Below, in pieces: positions 1 to 9,705 of a stretch of 36,437 nucleotides of DNA. The translations under genes and the position numbers were made by a program. Position 1 is the first letter of the stretch. The number at the start of each line of letters is the position of its first letter. Location: positions 1 through 36,437 of the forward strand of contig JAUGWO010000320.1 of NCBI GenBank assembly GCA_049724395.1. Reading direction: 5' to 3'. Under the pieces are notes generated by a model that worked only from the letters and a program-made list of their open reading frames with translations, did no database searches and had not been told where the DNA came from. The DNA is from Spongospora subterranea f. sp. subterranea. Lineage: Eukaryota > Endomyxa: Phytomyxea > Phytomyxea > Plasmodiophorida.

Positions 1-1523
1 GCTGCCATTACGCCAAAGACGAGTCAACCAGTGAAAACCGATCGCCTAGTTCGCTCATTTTACCTATGTGCACTCCAAACGCTGCCTAATGGCTCTTCTA
101 CTGCAAGGTGCCGGCGAGCATTTCACAGATCAGGAAATCGTGACTGTGTCCGTTAATGATAACTTGTTTGGCATGGGAAATGTCGAGAAGATAATTCAAT
201 TGTGCCATTTTTTGAAGAGCACAGATGTAACCTGTTGTGCGCGATGTTTGACATTATTGACATCCAGTATGAAGTGGGAATGGACTGAGATCATACCAAT
301 AATGATCCAGTTGTAGAACCGGTTACGATAAAGGCGGGCGAACTGAAAGAGCACGATACGTAAGAGCAAGAGGCGCCTGATGCCGATCCGACCCCCATTA
401 TCTGCAAAGCACCGGCGAATTGTCGTTCAAAACGCCAGGCTGAATTAAATCTAGACGCCACTCGTATGATTTCGGTAAGATGCCGACAACGACATTGCCT
501 ATCGAATGTCATCTCGTTTTCGCCATGTCGAGGCATTTCATTTTGCTTCCAATACAATATTCTGCAACCATTTGCTTTTTTAAAACTACCTCGTTTATTT
601 GAGTCGGTTGTCGGCATAGAGTTCATCATACGAATGTAGATACCTTCGTGCAACAGTGGGAAGAGCCTCATGGTTCTTTATACCCCATATCAGATCGAAC
701 TGATATGGTATGGTATTGTTTGGTATACAAAGGTTCGCGGGTTCTTATTGGTCGGGAAATCCTGTGTAATGCCAGGTTTTCCCCTACTTCCGCCTGGCCG
801 CTACAAGTAGCTTGGGTATCCACTGAAGGAACCTATTACACCAGCTGGATTCAACAACATAACCTGTCATAACGACCACACCGAATGCCCACCCGATTAC
901 ATTGCCTATCCAGAAATATTCGAGTTTACTGCAGGCAGCTCACTCTCCCACATTCACATCAGAACGAACTACTCGCTGATCATCAGCGCTGTTCGATTAC
1001 GGAAGCAGCGTAATAAGCGCCTCTCTAATCTCTCGTAGGCAGAGGTATGCAGTCAACATGTTATTCAAACTCAGCTTTGAAAAACGGGACGGTCCATCTT
1101 GACACCGAATAGGTCATCGAAGTCAGCGGCAGATCCCGGGAACGCATTGTGACAATACTGCATAAGCAATGGTGGGATGATATTGTCCGATTAGACAGCG
1201 CCGTGCAGTTCTAGATACGAATACAGAAAGTCGGGGGAACCTCCAGGATTCATACTGCTCTTTCGCATCTTATGTGCATTCCACTCCTCAAAAATCTTGT
1301 CAAGGGTTAATCAAAAGATCACCAATCAGGCATAGATTCCACTGGTTGCAATTGCTCTTTGAGTGTTCTTCAAAAGGTGTCTTACATTTGCATGCAGATG
1401 ATCCCATTGCCGGTCTCGAGTCCTCAATCGATAATCCGGTTAATCCCCAAACGACAATGACAGTTTCGATATTGCCGATTTTGCCATCAGGAATTTTCCA
1501 AATTGGGAGAATAGCTCAGATAT
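1..1523. other. Unassigned sequence, no recognisable gene
   Basis: I recognise no domain on either strand. Short open stretches exist (68-316 plus, 291-671 minus, 648-872 plus, 1274-1525 plus), but none has a family motif and they overlap one another on opposite strands. The plus strand around 300-1000 keeps some codon-like texture over several broken frames, so old transposon coding sequence is possible. I cannot name a family. Confidence 0.4.
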
Positions 1524-1857
1524 GATGCCGTTGACATGGCTCCGATTGTTTGTCAGGAGATGGATGTACTAGGTGCATTCAGTCTACACATCTAGATTAT
1601 CATGCTCTGCGAACCTTGTGGTCCAGCGCTATTCTCTATCGAGCTAGGACCTCTCCCGGCCAAGGCCGACTACGGGTACAAGAATATTAAAGTTCGGCTT
1701 CTAGCAAGGCATTTCGATTCTGTCCAAAGGAGACACTGCAGTTGCTGTTATTGCAAATAAAGGAAAAGGAGCAGAGTTGGGGAATCACATGAGGAACACC
1801 AACTCGAATGCGTTCTTGATCGTCATCATTTTTCATTGTTCTAGGGTTTTATTGTTG
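1524..1857 (+). repeat. Degenerate copy of an unknown coding repeat (inverted partner of 3301-3674)
   Basis: Read on the plus strand, this segment is clearly similar to the minus strand of 3301-3674. Shared landmarks include APIVCQ near the start, the stretch around 'tggtccagcgctat', and the end 'gggtttta'. Here the frame is interrupted, while the partner keeps 122 codons open. The two copies lie about 1.4 kb apart in opposite orientation and bracket the Gly-rich membrane-protein gene. I do not recognise the family. Confidence 0.7.
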
Positions 1858-2162
1858 GCATGTCAATTGACAATATGGCGTATAGTGAAATCATTTTACT
1901 CAAACTATCATCGCATTGGATCCATCTAAAGGCCATGCATGTGGCAGAAAAATTTCCACTTCGTGATGACCAGAATGGATTCATCAAAGACAGTAAATTG
2001 TCAAATTCCAAAATGCACTTAACAGTTCGGCACATTGTTTTTGAAATCATCTGACTGAATTCGATCGTGTTGAAGCTTCTTTGGATTTCGGGACATTTCT
2101 GTGCCACATCAGGCATCTGTGCCAATCTCAAGTTTCCGATGCTAATCTTGATCGGATAAATA
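1858..2162. other. Unassigned spacer
   Basis: Small overlapping open frames on both strands (1860-2054 plus, 1841-2167 minus) show no recognisable motif. The segment ends where the duplicated unit shared with 9706-10440 begins, at 'actcaacagtcataatcg'. Confidence 0.4.
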
Positions 2163-2905
2163 CTCAACAGTCATAATCGAATAATACTACAAGCAAACTG
2201 AATGGCGATGACGTAGATTGAGATTGGGCAATGGGGACACCAAAGTTTATCTAACATGATTCGCTCAAACCAGGGCAAAAAACACGGATATGACGATCAA
2301 ACAAAGCCAAGCAGTTAAAATGACAGGATTTTGACTGAATAGCGCCAGGGTTAAACCGGCCTCGAATACAGAACCGCCAGGAGATAAAGAGGTAGCATCA
2401 TTCTTGTGCTTATTGAGAATTCCATCTCCACCTTCCCCGGCATGAAGAAGCGCACGGCCACCGCCAACGCCAAAGCCACCTCCGCCACGGCGCGCTCTGT
2501 GGATAACACCGGATTGACGTCCCTTGAAGTCTTGTAGCGTTTTCAATGTGGACAAAGCAGCAGGTGACAAGTTTGGGTAATCAGATTGTTTGATTTCATG
2601 TGAAATGTCTTGTTGAACAGATTGTTCGAATGCTCGGGGAGGTGTACTCCCTTCTGGCTTCTTCTTGGTCAGCGGTCGAACCATGATCTAGAAGGCAGGT
2701 ATTGTTTGATGCTGTGCAATCCTTGTGTTAATGTTAGTTGAAATGAAAAGAATGGATAATGAACATTGGAAGACCCCTCGCTGTTGGTCTTTCAGAAATC
2801 CGCGGACTGCGAGCGAGGTCCCTCGGAAATGACGAGCGGACTGTCGTTCGGAATAAGAGACCCGCAACTCCGCGTCAGTTGACATTGCAGTATCGAACGT
2901 CTTTA
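2163..2905 (-). repeat. Duplicated gene unit, copy 1
   Basis: This block matches 9706-10440 along its whole length, including the 3' flank ('caagcaaactgaatgg'), the coding region, and the 5' flank as far as 'aacttgacac'. The duplication therefore carried the gene with both flanks. I saw no terminal inverted repeats or poly-A tract at the edges, which argues against simple retroposition and gives no direct sign of a transposon. Confidence 0.75.
2265..2684 (-). CDS. Gly-rich protein with one C-terminal membrane segment, copy 1
   Basis: The frame encodes 139 residues. It has a basic start (MVRPLTKKKPEG), a polar middle with SVQQDISHEIKQSDYPNLSP, a Gly/Arg-rich linker at about 68-85 (RRGGGGFGVGGGRA), the motif SLSPGGSVFEAGLT, and one hydrophobic segment at the very C terminus (NPVILTAWLCLIVISVFFALV without its last residue). 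This layout fits a tail-anchored membrane protein. A Sec61-beta-like protein is one possibility, because it also has a Gly-rich linker before a single C-terminal helix, but the usual YTDDAPG-type motif is not visible, so I do not assign it. The start is the first ATG of the conserved frame. 'cttctag' just upstream could be a 3' splice site. The copy at 9808-10236 is very similar, and 18449-18997 is a distant relative. The frame is intact and may be expressed. Confidence 0.55.
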   Translation of the reverse strand: MVRPLTKKKPEGSTPPRAFEQSVQQDISHEIKQSDYPNLSPAALSTLKTLQDFKGRQSGVIHRARRGGGGFGVGGGRALLHAGEGGDGILNKHKNDATSLSPGGSVFEAGLTLALFSQNPVILTAWLCLIVISVFFALV

Positions 2906-2952
2906 ACTTGACACGGGCTATCTATCGCAGGATCAACATTCCCGGAGAGTTG

Positions 2953-3105
2953 AAAATGGCCCAAACTCCGTAAATGGCCCAAGAATGGCCCAAAAGATTG
3001 AATTGGCCCAAAAGATGGCCCGACATTGGCCAAAACGATTGTTTTGTCCAAAAATGGCTCAAACTCCGTAATTGGCCCAAAAATGGCCCAAAATGCCTGA
3101 TATGG
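2953..3105. repeat. Degenerate minisatellite based on 'aaaatggcccaa'
   Basis: The motif 'atggccca' and its variants recur about ten times. A longer unit beginning 'aaaatggc[ct]caaactccgtaa' occurs at 2953 and again near 3051, so a higher-order period of about 99 bp is superimposed. The 67-residue frame at 2974-3177 (repeated WPK) is a by-product of the repeat and not a likely gene. Confidence 0.75.
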
Positions 3106-3300
3106 CTTTTATATGTTGAAAAATTTCAAGAAAGTTTATCAAGCTCCAATATGCATTTAAATTTATTGATTCATTGAAGATCTCGCAGCAGTTCAAACTG
3201 CTCGTCAATTTGAGAATACTCCTCAGCCACTTGCATGGCCCTTAAATGAATCCTGTGCGATAATAGGTTGAGTAAATTAATTGCCCTATGTACCATATTA

Positions 3301-3674
3301 TCACTTCACATACACCAATCGTAAAACCCGAGACCACTGAACATAAATCCCCACTCCGGAACGTCCTCGAGTTCGTGTTCCTGATGGAATTCCTCGAACT
3401 CTGATATCATTTCTTCGATTTGCAGCAACAGCAACTGTTGTTTGTCCCTGGGACGAAATCGTTGGGCCTTGCAGAAAGCCGAACTGCGATGATCCTGTAT
3501 CTGCAATTTCGGCCTTCGCCGAGAGATGTCCTCTATCGGTGCGGACCGATAGAGGATAGCGCTGGACCATAAGGTTCGCAGCGTCTTGTAATCAGTCTGT
3601 AGAGGCCGAATGCAGCTAGTGCATCCAACCCGCTGACAAACAATCGGGGCAATGTCAACCGTTCCAAAATTCAT
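3301..3674 (-). repeat. Unknown coding repeat, better-preserved copy
   Basis: The minus strand has 122 open codons starting MNFGTVDIAPIVCQRVG. The middle is basic (ISRRRPKLQIQ, CKAQRFRPRDKQQ), followed by an acidic helix-like stretch (MISEFEEFHQEHELEDVPEW). The inverted homologue is at 1524-1857. Since two copies exist in one window, this is repetitive DNA. The preserved frame suggests it was once protein-coding, perhaps an exon of a transposon gene. I cannot name the family. The overlapping 89-residue frame at 3301-3570 is a shadow. Confidence 0.5.
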
Positions 3675-3926
3675 GTCCTCGACATCATTATCTGAACAAT
3701 TCCCTCAATCTCAATATTTTCCATATGCCAAAATCGGAGATAGATATATCCTAACCGTGATTGTCATTATAGGGTATAACAGCAACAAGAATTGTAGACA
3801 GACTGACAATGGGATCATCTGCATTTCAATGTAAGAAAAACAACAATACAGGAGCAAAACGCAAATGAGACGACTGGAATCTGTCACCAAATTAGTACTT
3901 GATGGGTGAGGTGAAACTGGCAGAAT
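3675..3926. other. Unassigned spacer
   Basis: AT-rich sequence with opposing short frames and no recognisable motif. Confidence 0.35.
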
Positions 3927-4185
3927 ATCTGATCGGCAATTGGACATCAGCAAACCTTGACAGCCCTGTATTGTAATTTCACACCTTGAAATTCTATAGC
4001 TGAATCAGTACTGGCTAAATGACTTGAGATGGGAATCTGATGGGCAATTGGACGTCAGCAAACCTTGACAGCCCTGTATTGTAATTTCACACCTTGAAAT
4101 TCTATAGCTGAATCAGTACTGGCTAAATGACTTGAAATAGGGTGGGAATCTGATCGGCAATTGGACGTCAGCACACATAGAGTCT
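3927..4185. repeat. Tandem repeat, 108-113 bp unit, about 2.3 copies
   Basis: Units start with 'atctgat[cg]ggcaattgg' at 3927, 4035 and 4148. The first two are almost identical through 'gcaaaccttgacagccctg' and 'gctgaatcagtactggc'. The third stops after about 40 bp, with a further weak echo ('cacaccttgaaa') near 4200. Unit length grows by 5 bp in the second copy through a small insertion near 'gaaataggg'. Confidence 0.85.
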
Positions 4186-4367
4186 AGATCTTCACTGTCA
4201 TTACACACCTTGAAAATCGATGTCTTCACTGTGATTTGGAATCAATCACATCAATTTGATCCGATAATTGTTCAGATTCGGATCCAGCCAACCTCGAACT
4301 TGCAATGGATTGGCGCAAAGCTGAGTCTTTAAAAAAAAAGTAGTATATCCAATAAAATTGTAAAGGT

Positions 4368-5330
4368 TTAACCTTCTGATTGCCAGGACTGATTACTATC
4401 AGATTGCGATGTTTGGTTTTGCAGCTGCAATTTCAACATAGTATATCTGCTGGGGACCATGTTGGTAGTAGGAGTAAACGCAGGTCGGTGTAATGGAGGA
4501 AGAGCGATGCCAGAGTGAACGAACTGAAGGTTTTGAAAGTACTGCTGGGCGACTGTCATATTTTTAGCAACAAATGCCCTGAGGTTGGGGATGCGGCGTG
4601 GTGAGCAGCTCATTAATATGAGCGTTATATGATTCGAGCGGGTTGTTGGTTCGATTGGCAACCTCTTCCCCTGTTGCGATCTTGGTGCTAAGATTCCAGT
4701 CACGAGGAGAGCGCATCCACGTTTTTTTGAAGTAATTGAAATAAAAAAAATCTAAAGCTTTGCCTCCACTTCATTGTCCAATGTTGATTGAGCACGGAGG
4801 TACTCGAATCCCACCGTCGTTATCTCATTGTGTTCAATAACAGTTAGAACGTCCAAGATCCCTGGGGGCCTCATCATGCAATTAACAGAATGATCTGACA
4901 GTTTCATTTTGGAAAAGACCCGCCGATTGGCTTGTTTCAATTTTCGAAAAACATCCGACAATGGATGCTCTCTCTACAAAAACATCTAAAACACTGTCAC
5001 ATCTACAAATCATAGAGCCAGTTGATAACACATCATGTACCTTTAACTGATTGATCAACGCCTGATCAAAATCACAGGTGACACTGCCTGAATGACTGTT
5101 GTTCCATTGACCGATTTGATCAGATTGAACGCCATCCGGTATAACTGGCGGTTTTGCCGGTCATTAAAACATAAAAACACTGCAAATACAGGTCATTGAC
5201 CACGTCTTTGGCCATAACCATCAGAAGTTGATTAAACTTCCAAAGCCATTATCTCAACCAGCAATATGTCAATCCATCTTAGTTGATCTCTTGTCGTTTT
5301 GCTGTATTCTTTAAACGTGTGTACTGGTAT
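4368..5330 (-). pseudogene. MULE-family transposase, C-terminal half, decayed
   Basis: Reading the minus strand from 5330 downward, blocks typical of Mutator-like (MULE) DDE transposases appear in the right order. First comes MAKDVVNDLYLQCFYVLMTGK at 5235-5160 (without its last residue), the segment after the first Asp strand. Next is VTCDFDQALINQL near 5075, the second-Asp 'tDFE' block. Then come FRKLKQANRRVFSKMKL at 4960-4900 and MMRPPGILDVLTVIEHNEIT, the helical block after the GC-FH motif. Last is NRTNNPLESYN near 4640, the 'RTNNplEryH' block. The blocks lie in different frames with stops between them, so it is not functional as it stands; short introns could explain some breaks. The front half (zinc domain and first Asp) is absent here, but a similar front half occurs on the plus strand at 19360-20215. 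Class II elements excise and reinsert DNA in the nucleus. No terminal inverted repeats were identified. Confidence 0.7.
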
Positions 5331-5600
5331 TCTTCTAGCTAATCTTGTGCATCTTTCATCATCGTTTCTAGCTCTTTTTCTAATACCTCCATATATTTTC
5401 CGCTAGCTTCTCATCAAACAAAGCTACATCTACCTTCGTCACCTTAGCAGGAAGTGAAATTCCAGATTCAAGACTTTGTTTTTGTTGAATCACAGCAAAC
5501 TAATCATCAGCGCTGTTTTTTGAGTTCCAGTCCGCTAGTATGTCCAGAATCTTACAATAACGAAACGCAAGGGACTTAAACGTTGTTGGATGACCCATTA
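5290..5600 (-). pseudogene. Unrecognised small coding-like segment
   Basis: The minus strand from an ATG at about 5598 reads MGHPTTFKSLAFRYCKILD and onward, then after a stop continues in frame with LESGISLPAKVTKVDVALF. A neighbouring frame ends with a Lys/Glu-rich coiled-coil-like piece (MEVLEKELETMMKDAQD ... RLKNTAKRQEIN). Together it looks like a decayed protein of roughly 100 residues. It could be a separate small gene or an upstream exon of the MULE next to it. I do not recognise it. Confidence 0.35.
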
Positions 5601-5797
5601 CAATTCTACAATGAAAGTGCACAAGGACTTTTGAAAATTTGAAATCTGACAAACAGAAATATTCACAAATTGACTAACACATTAATTGGTTTAGGGAATC
5701 GTTGAACCAAAAATGCTAAATGAAATAGAAACAGACCGTCACGAGGCCAAAACTAATTGTAGAAATTCAATTGAGCTGATATATATTTGTTTTTCAC

Positions 5798-7126
5798 TTT
5801 TCAGACTTTCTGGAGAACTACTTTCATCGCATATTGCTCCATAGGACTTGCCGCAGTGACAACCGGATCATCAGGGACTTCCACAAGGTCAAATGCAAAT
5901 TGCATGTTGTGGTGATATATGAAAACGTTGTGCTTGATTAGAGATTTGGCAGCTCTCTTACCAACTACTAACTTGGTAAGATCGGAATACTTCAAAAACG
6001 ACTTTTCTCGTCCGCTGTCCCCAATTTCATAGACTCAAGGAGATCGCCTTGCGACCATTCGGATCTTCCCAACATCGTTTGGAATGTTTCAGGTGTCAGG
6101 GAATCTTCAAGTCTAGCAACACAGGATCGCAATGGTGCGATATTCTCCCAATTCATCTCTCCGCTTGTGATTTTAAATCTCTTACATATTCTTTAATGTG
6201 ATACATACGACCGCCAAGTACTGGGTACACTGCTTCATATAGTAAAATCGCCTTTGGAGTGTCTCGTCAAGTTCATTGATGAAGCCAATGAGTTGAAAAA
6301 CATGATCAAAAGTCCAGGCGATGAAGGTGACGAAGCCGTCCATACTCTGTTGAAATGGATGGTAAAGAACACGAAGCAAGATCCCCGCCTTCCTGTGGTG
6401 TTGGCCTCAAGCGAGAATGGCTGGAGGAGAGAGATATTGCCAGGCACGCTCGAGTTTACACTGTTGGGGATTTAGCTTATGAGGAAGCTGATCGATTTTA
6501 TAAGAAGCTGTCGCTTGAGGCCAACACCACATGAAGGCGGGGATTTTGCTTCGTGTTCTTTACCATCCATTTCAACACAGTATCGACGGCTTCGTCACCT
6601 TCATCGCCTGGATTTTTGATCATGTTTTTCACCTCATTGGCTTCATCAATGAACTTGACGAGAAACAGTAAAAGGCGATTTTACCATTTGAAGCAGTGTA
6701 CCCAGTACTTGGCGGTCGTAGGTATCACATTGAGAAAGCAGCAACATCGTGATGGCCATCCAAGATGGCCTTATTCAGCAGAATTGATTTTCCCACATTT
6801 AAGCCACCTAGGACAATGCTGAGCTGTGGACATTTCAAAACGTTGCCAAAGGCTTTCAATTTTCTTGTTCTTTCAACGAATCCTCCCTTACAGCCAGCAC
6901 CGACTGATAGCGTCTACTTCCTCGACCTTAATGGGTCCTCCAGGTAGTACGGATCCGCTTTCCGAGGTTGATATTGTTTCTGAAGCGGATTGGTGATTTT
7001 GCATCTCTCCTCGTTTTCAGCGAGAACGCACCCTCGGAATTCTGTCCGAGCATGAGCCACGATTCGATTATGGCCTGAATCGATTTCGAGGTATTGCATT
7101 TCGCAACTCACTTGCCCATCGCTCAT
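5798..7126 (-). pseudogene. P-loop NTPase of the Crinkler-associated type, broken by an internal inversion
   Basis: The minus strand carries the ordered parts of a STAND/AAA-like NTPase family that is common next to or within Crinkler-type proteins of chytrids and other microbes. At the front is KADPYYLEDP (about 6950). A Walker A region follows (SIVLGGLNVGKSILLNKAI, about 6800-6745). The Walker B region FIDEANE is followed by DEGDEAV, LKWMVKNTKQ and VVLASS. The YPVLGGRMYHIKEYV block lies at about 6235-6190. The C-terminal winged-helix-like part is WENIAPLRSCVARLEDSLTP through VVTAASPMEQYAMK (6150-5801). The family binds ATP, and its role with Crinkler domains is still poorly defined. The gene is clearly broken, and the Walker B part is present twice in opposite orientation (see the palindrome entry). 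I treat it as a fossil. The region upstream to 7405 stays partly open on the minus strand, but I cannot assign it. Confidence 0.65.
6200..6735. repeat. Palindrome with about 215-bp arms and a 93-bp spacer, inside the NTPase gene
   Basis: The left arm, about 6200-6415 read on plus, and the right arm, about 6509-6735 read on minus, are roughly 93% identical by eye. Both run from 'gaccgccaagtactgggtac' to 'gtgttggcctcaagcga'. Each arm joins the Walker B block in one orientation to the YPVLGG block in the opposite orientation. The spacer (6416-6508) carries the continuation of the left Walker B block (GDLAYEEADRFYKKLS). Arm divergence argues against a recent assembly artefact. Confidence 0.85.
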
Positions 7127-7537
7127 GGCTTATATTGATTTCAAGGTGCTGCCTTCCGGAACTCCCTTGTCCATATCTGCCGATGGCGCATCAGACGCAT
7201 CTCGTGATGGCCCGATTCGTGATTACTTTACAGGCAAGACAATCGTGTCGTCGGGGGCATGGAACGATCCGTCGCGTGTGATCAGCTCCTGAGTGCTGTC
7301 TCGAACCAGCACGTGGCAAAGTATCAGGGAGGGCAGTATCAAGAGCCATGCCACAACTGTATCACGCTCTATGATTCGGGAGTGTGGAGCGGTTGTCGTT
7401 TTCATGCATCACGTCCACAGCTGTGACGCTGTGGATCTCCCCGCGAACTTGCCACTATTAAGAACAGGTACCAAACTCCTGCAACGTGTCGATTTACTCC
7501 ATCCCAGAGCTAAACACTGTCATAACACAGGTACCAA
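7127..7537. other. Unassigned spacer
   Basis: No recognisable gene. The stretch at 7138-7190 resembles 7080-7126 ('gatttc[ga]aggt' ... 'aactc[ca]cttg[ct]cca'), a degenerate tandem duplication of about 50 bp. Open frames on both strands overlap and carry no family motif. Confidence 0.35.
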
Positions 7538-8497
7538 ATGCTCACGAAATTTGATTTACCCGACTACCAAGCCCAAGGAAACTCAGCACTTCTTCCTCAT
7601 GAACTAGTTGACGTTCGCACAGTTCTTTTGAGTCGAAACTCCATTTCGAGATTTCAGGAATGGGTGATGGTCCTGTTCCATGTCCAGCTTTTCCTGCTAG
7701 CCAAAGAAGCGTGCGAGTTTCAGCTGGCAGATTTTGTGCTAGGGTTAACCACTTTCTAACCGGGACAGCGGGGAGGTGTTGGCTCTTGTCATCAAATCAA
7801 AGGGAAATCAGACGAATCCTTCAAGCTGATGATAATATGGAGGAACGACCATGTTCCGGAGCTTTGTTTGGTCAGGCATCTACTGGCGTGAATCCATCCG
7901 AGACCCAGCTCAGCTGGAGATTATCTGTTCCCTAACCGTAATGGCGGGATTATGGAATATAACAGGTTCATCAACTGGTACCGTTCTGTTCGGGATGTGA
8001 TGAAGGCCCCATGCCACTCAAGAACTGATATTGATTCATAGCTTGAAGACTCTGTTCCGAACAGTTATCGGCAGACGAGGGCCTTGAGGGACACACACTT
8101 TGAGGAAGACAGTGTACCTCATGGCAATATGGGTGGTGGCCAGATCGAACAGATAATGCTATCGGCTAGGCACAATACCCTGGCCAGCGCTCAAAAATAT
8201 TTTCAGGACACTGCTGCTCTTTTGCATCTGGCGAAGATCCAAAGGTGAAAGTAACCCCGAACTAGGGATAACATTTTATTGAAATATGCTTCTGAATGGC
8301 ATGCAATTCATCTCATCAATCCCGGCCAATTTCTGGCGTTGAACAGGAACGTTCAGCAAACCACGTCTCTGGAAGATCATGCTAGCAGCATGATTGCCAG
8401 CCTAGTGCAACAGAAGGCTCTGCCTGCTCATTTTCGAAACTTGCCGCTTCATATTTCGAACGCGTTGCTGCTGATGTCTGAAGCCACAGTGTCATGA
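7538..8497 (+). pseudogene. Tyrosine recombinase element remnant (Crypton-like or DIRS-like)
   Basis: Parts of a tyrosine recombinase occur in order on the plus strand: a front block FQEWVMVLFHVQLFL with an EACEFQLADF continuation at about 7655-7735; HVPELCLVRHLL and then YLFPNRNGG at about 7845-7950; the box HTLRKTVYLMAIW at about 8090-8140, which has the His-x-x-Arg pattern; and the terminal box SARHNTLASAQKYFQD at 8160-8212, with the putative nucleophile Tyr. Family members cut and rejoin DNA through a phosphotyrosine. The trailing piece LLKYASEWHAIHLINPGQF (8277 onward) follows in a compatible place. The copy is broken. I cannot decide between Crypton (DNA transposon) and DIRS/Ngaro, because no reverse transcriptase of that type adjoins it. 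The next element starts at about 8490. Confidence 0.6.
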
Positions 8498-9560
8498 ACG
8501 GTACTTGATATGGTTCATGACTAATCGGATATTATTAATAAATGACTAAAGCGTACCGTTCGAACTGGGCAAATGCTCAGTTCGGACAACGTCTAATTAC
8601 CTAAGCACCGCTGGTCCCTTATATTGCCAATATCAACTTCCTCCTCTCTCGAACGTGACAGCTTGTCCGACCCTTATGTCGCTAACCTCTCTCCCTCTCC
8701 TCTCACCTAACTAACAGCTAACTTAATCTCTCGACCTCCCTTTACTCACTTAACCTCTCCTTCTCTATTGCCCTCTCTCTTCCTCTCTCAAAATGACTAA
8801 CCTGGACGCCATTGCGACGCGATCTACTACGAGGCAGGAACACGATAACGCGATTCAGGAGGTACTGGCCCAATTCGCTGCTTATCGTGCCGAAACGGAT
8901 GAACGGATCGCTCAAATGTCGGCTGCATTCTCCCAGGCCATGGAAATTCGGATTTCAACTCCAGTATCACAGGCCTCGGGCACCGTTATTCCAGAGATAT
9001 ACAGTCGACCGGAAAGGACCTAAAACTGAAGTTGTCGGAAAGTTTTGACGGCGACCGAACTGTGTTTCGCATTGATGAGCCAAGTTCAGCACTTTCTCAT
9101 GGCTCAATCGGCCGACAGCCACAAAATCGCCTTCATTTGTTCGTTATTAACAGGACAACAAGCGCGCGCTTGGCTGACTCCGATGTACGGTACGAACTCT
9201 TCCACCCTCACCGATTTTCATTCATTTGTCACCGCGATCACCGCCGCATTTGACGACCCAGACCGCATGAATAAGGCGACCGATGTTGTTCTACGTCGTC
9301 TGGTTATGGCCAACGACCAACTTGGAAAATATTCCAACGATTTTAGGCTATTAGCACAAGACGTTGACTGGACGCAGTCGACGTTGATTCACCAGTACCG
9401 GCAAGGCCTCAGCATTGATCTGCAGCGCATGCTGATCCTCGCCGAAGGAACTGGTAATCCTTTACAACCCTTGATCAGTTGGTGACGACGGCCACTTCGT
9501 TTCACGCGAAGATGGAGTCCATCGGTCTACGTCGCCAGTCTTTGAAGCCAGAGACCATGT
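8489..9560 (+). mobile_element. Ty3/gypsy fragment: 5' leader and gag
   Basis: A possible LTR-like start 'tgtcatgaacggtacttg' at 8489 is followed by a pyrimidine-rich leader (about 8640-8792) and then a gag reading from MTNLDAIATRSTTRQEHDN at 8793. The central capsid-like retrotransposon-gag block is clear at about 9040-9480: FALMSQVQHFLMAQ, ADSHKIAFICSLLTGQQARAW (without its last residue), FHSFVTAITAAFDDPDRM and LRRLVMANDQLGKYSNDFR. Gag packages the element RNA. The fragment is broken, with a few breaks, and ends near 9560. No protease or reverse transcriptase follows, so it is a truncated relic. A link to the chromovirus pol pieces at 12-18 kb cannot be shown. Confidence 0.7.
8640..8792 (+). 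other. Pyrimidine-rich leader before gag
   Basis: About 150 bases are strongly C/T-rich with many 'cctctc' motifs and end directly at the gag ATG (8793). Such tracts are common in 5' leaders or promoters of fungal genes and elements. The role here is inferred from position only. Confidence 0.5.
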
Positions 9561-9705
9561 CAGCGTTAATGTTGGGGAGAAGCACCCTTAAAATTCTGAA
9601 TAAAAGATCTAAAATGTACTTCGATTATTTGAAAATCGCCAATTGTATGGTCGGATCCCGGTATTGGGTCGTTATCGAATCCGACTCGACCCGATCGGAG
9701 CCCAA

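Noticed and set aside
2974-3177. 67-residue frame rich in repeated 'WPK'
   Set aside because: It is a translation of the minisatellite and not an independent gene.
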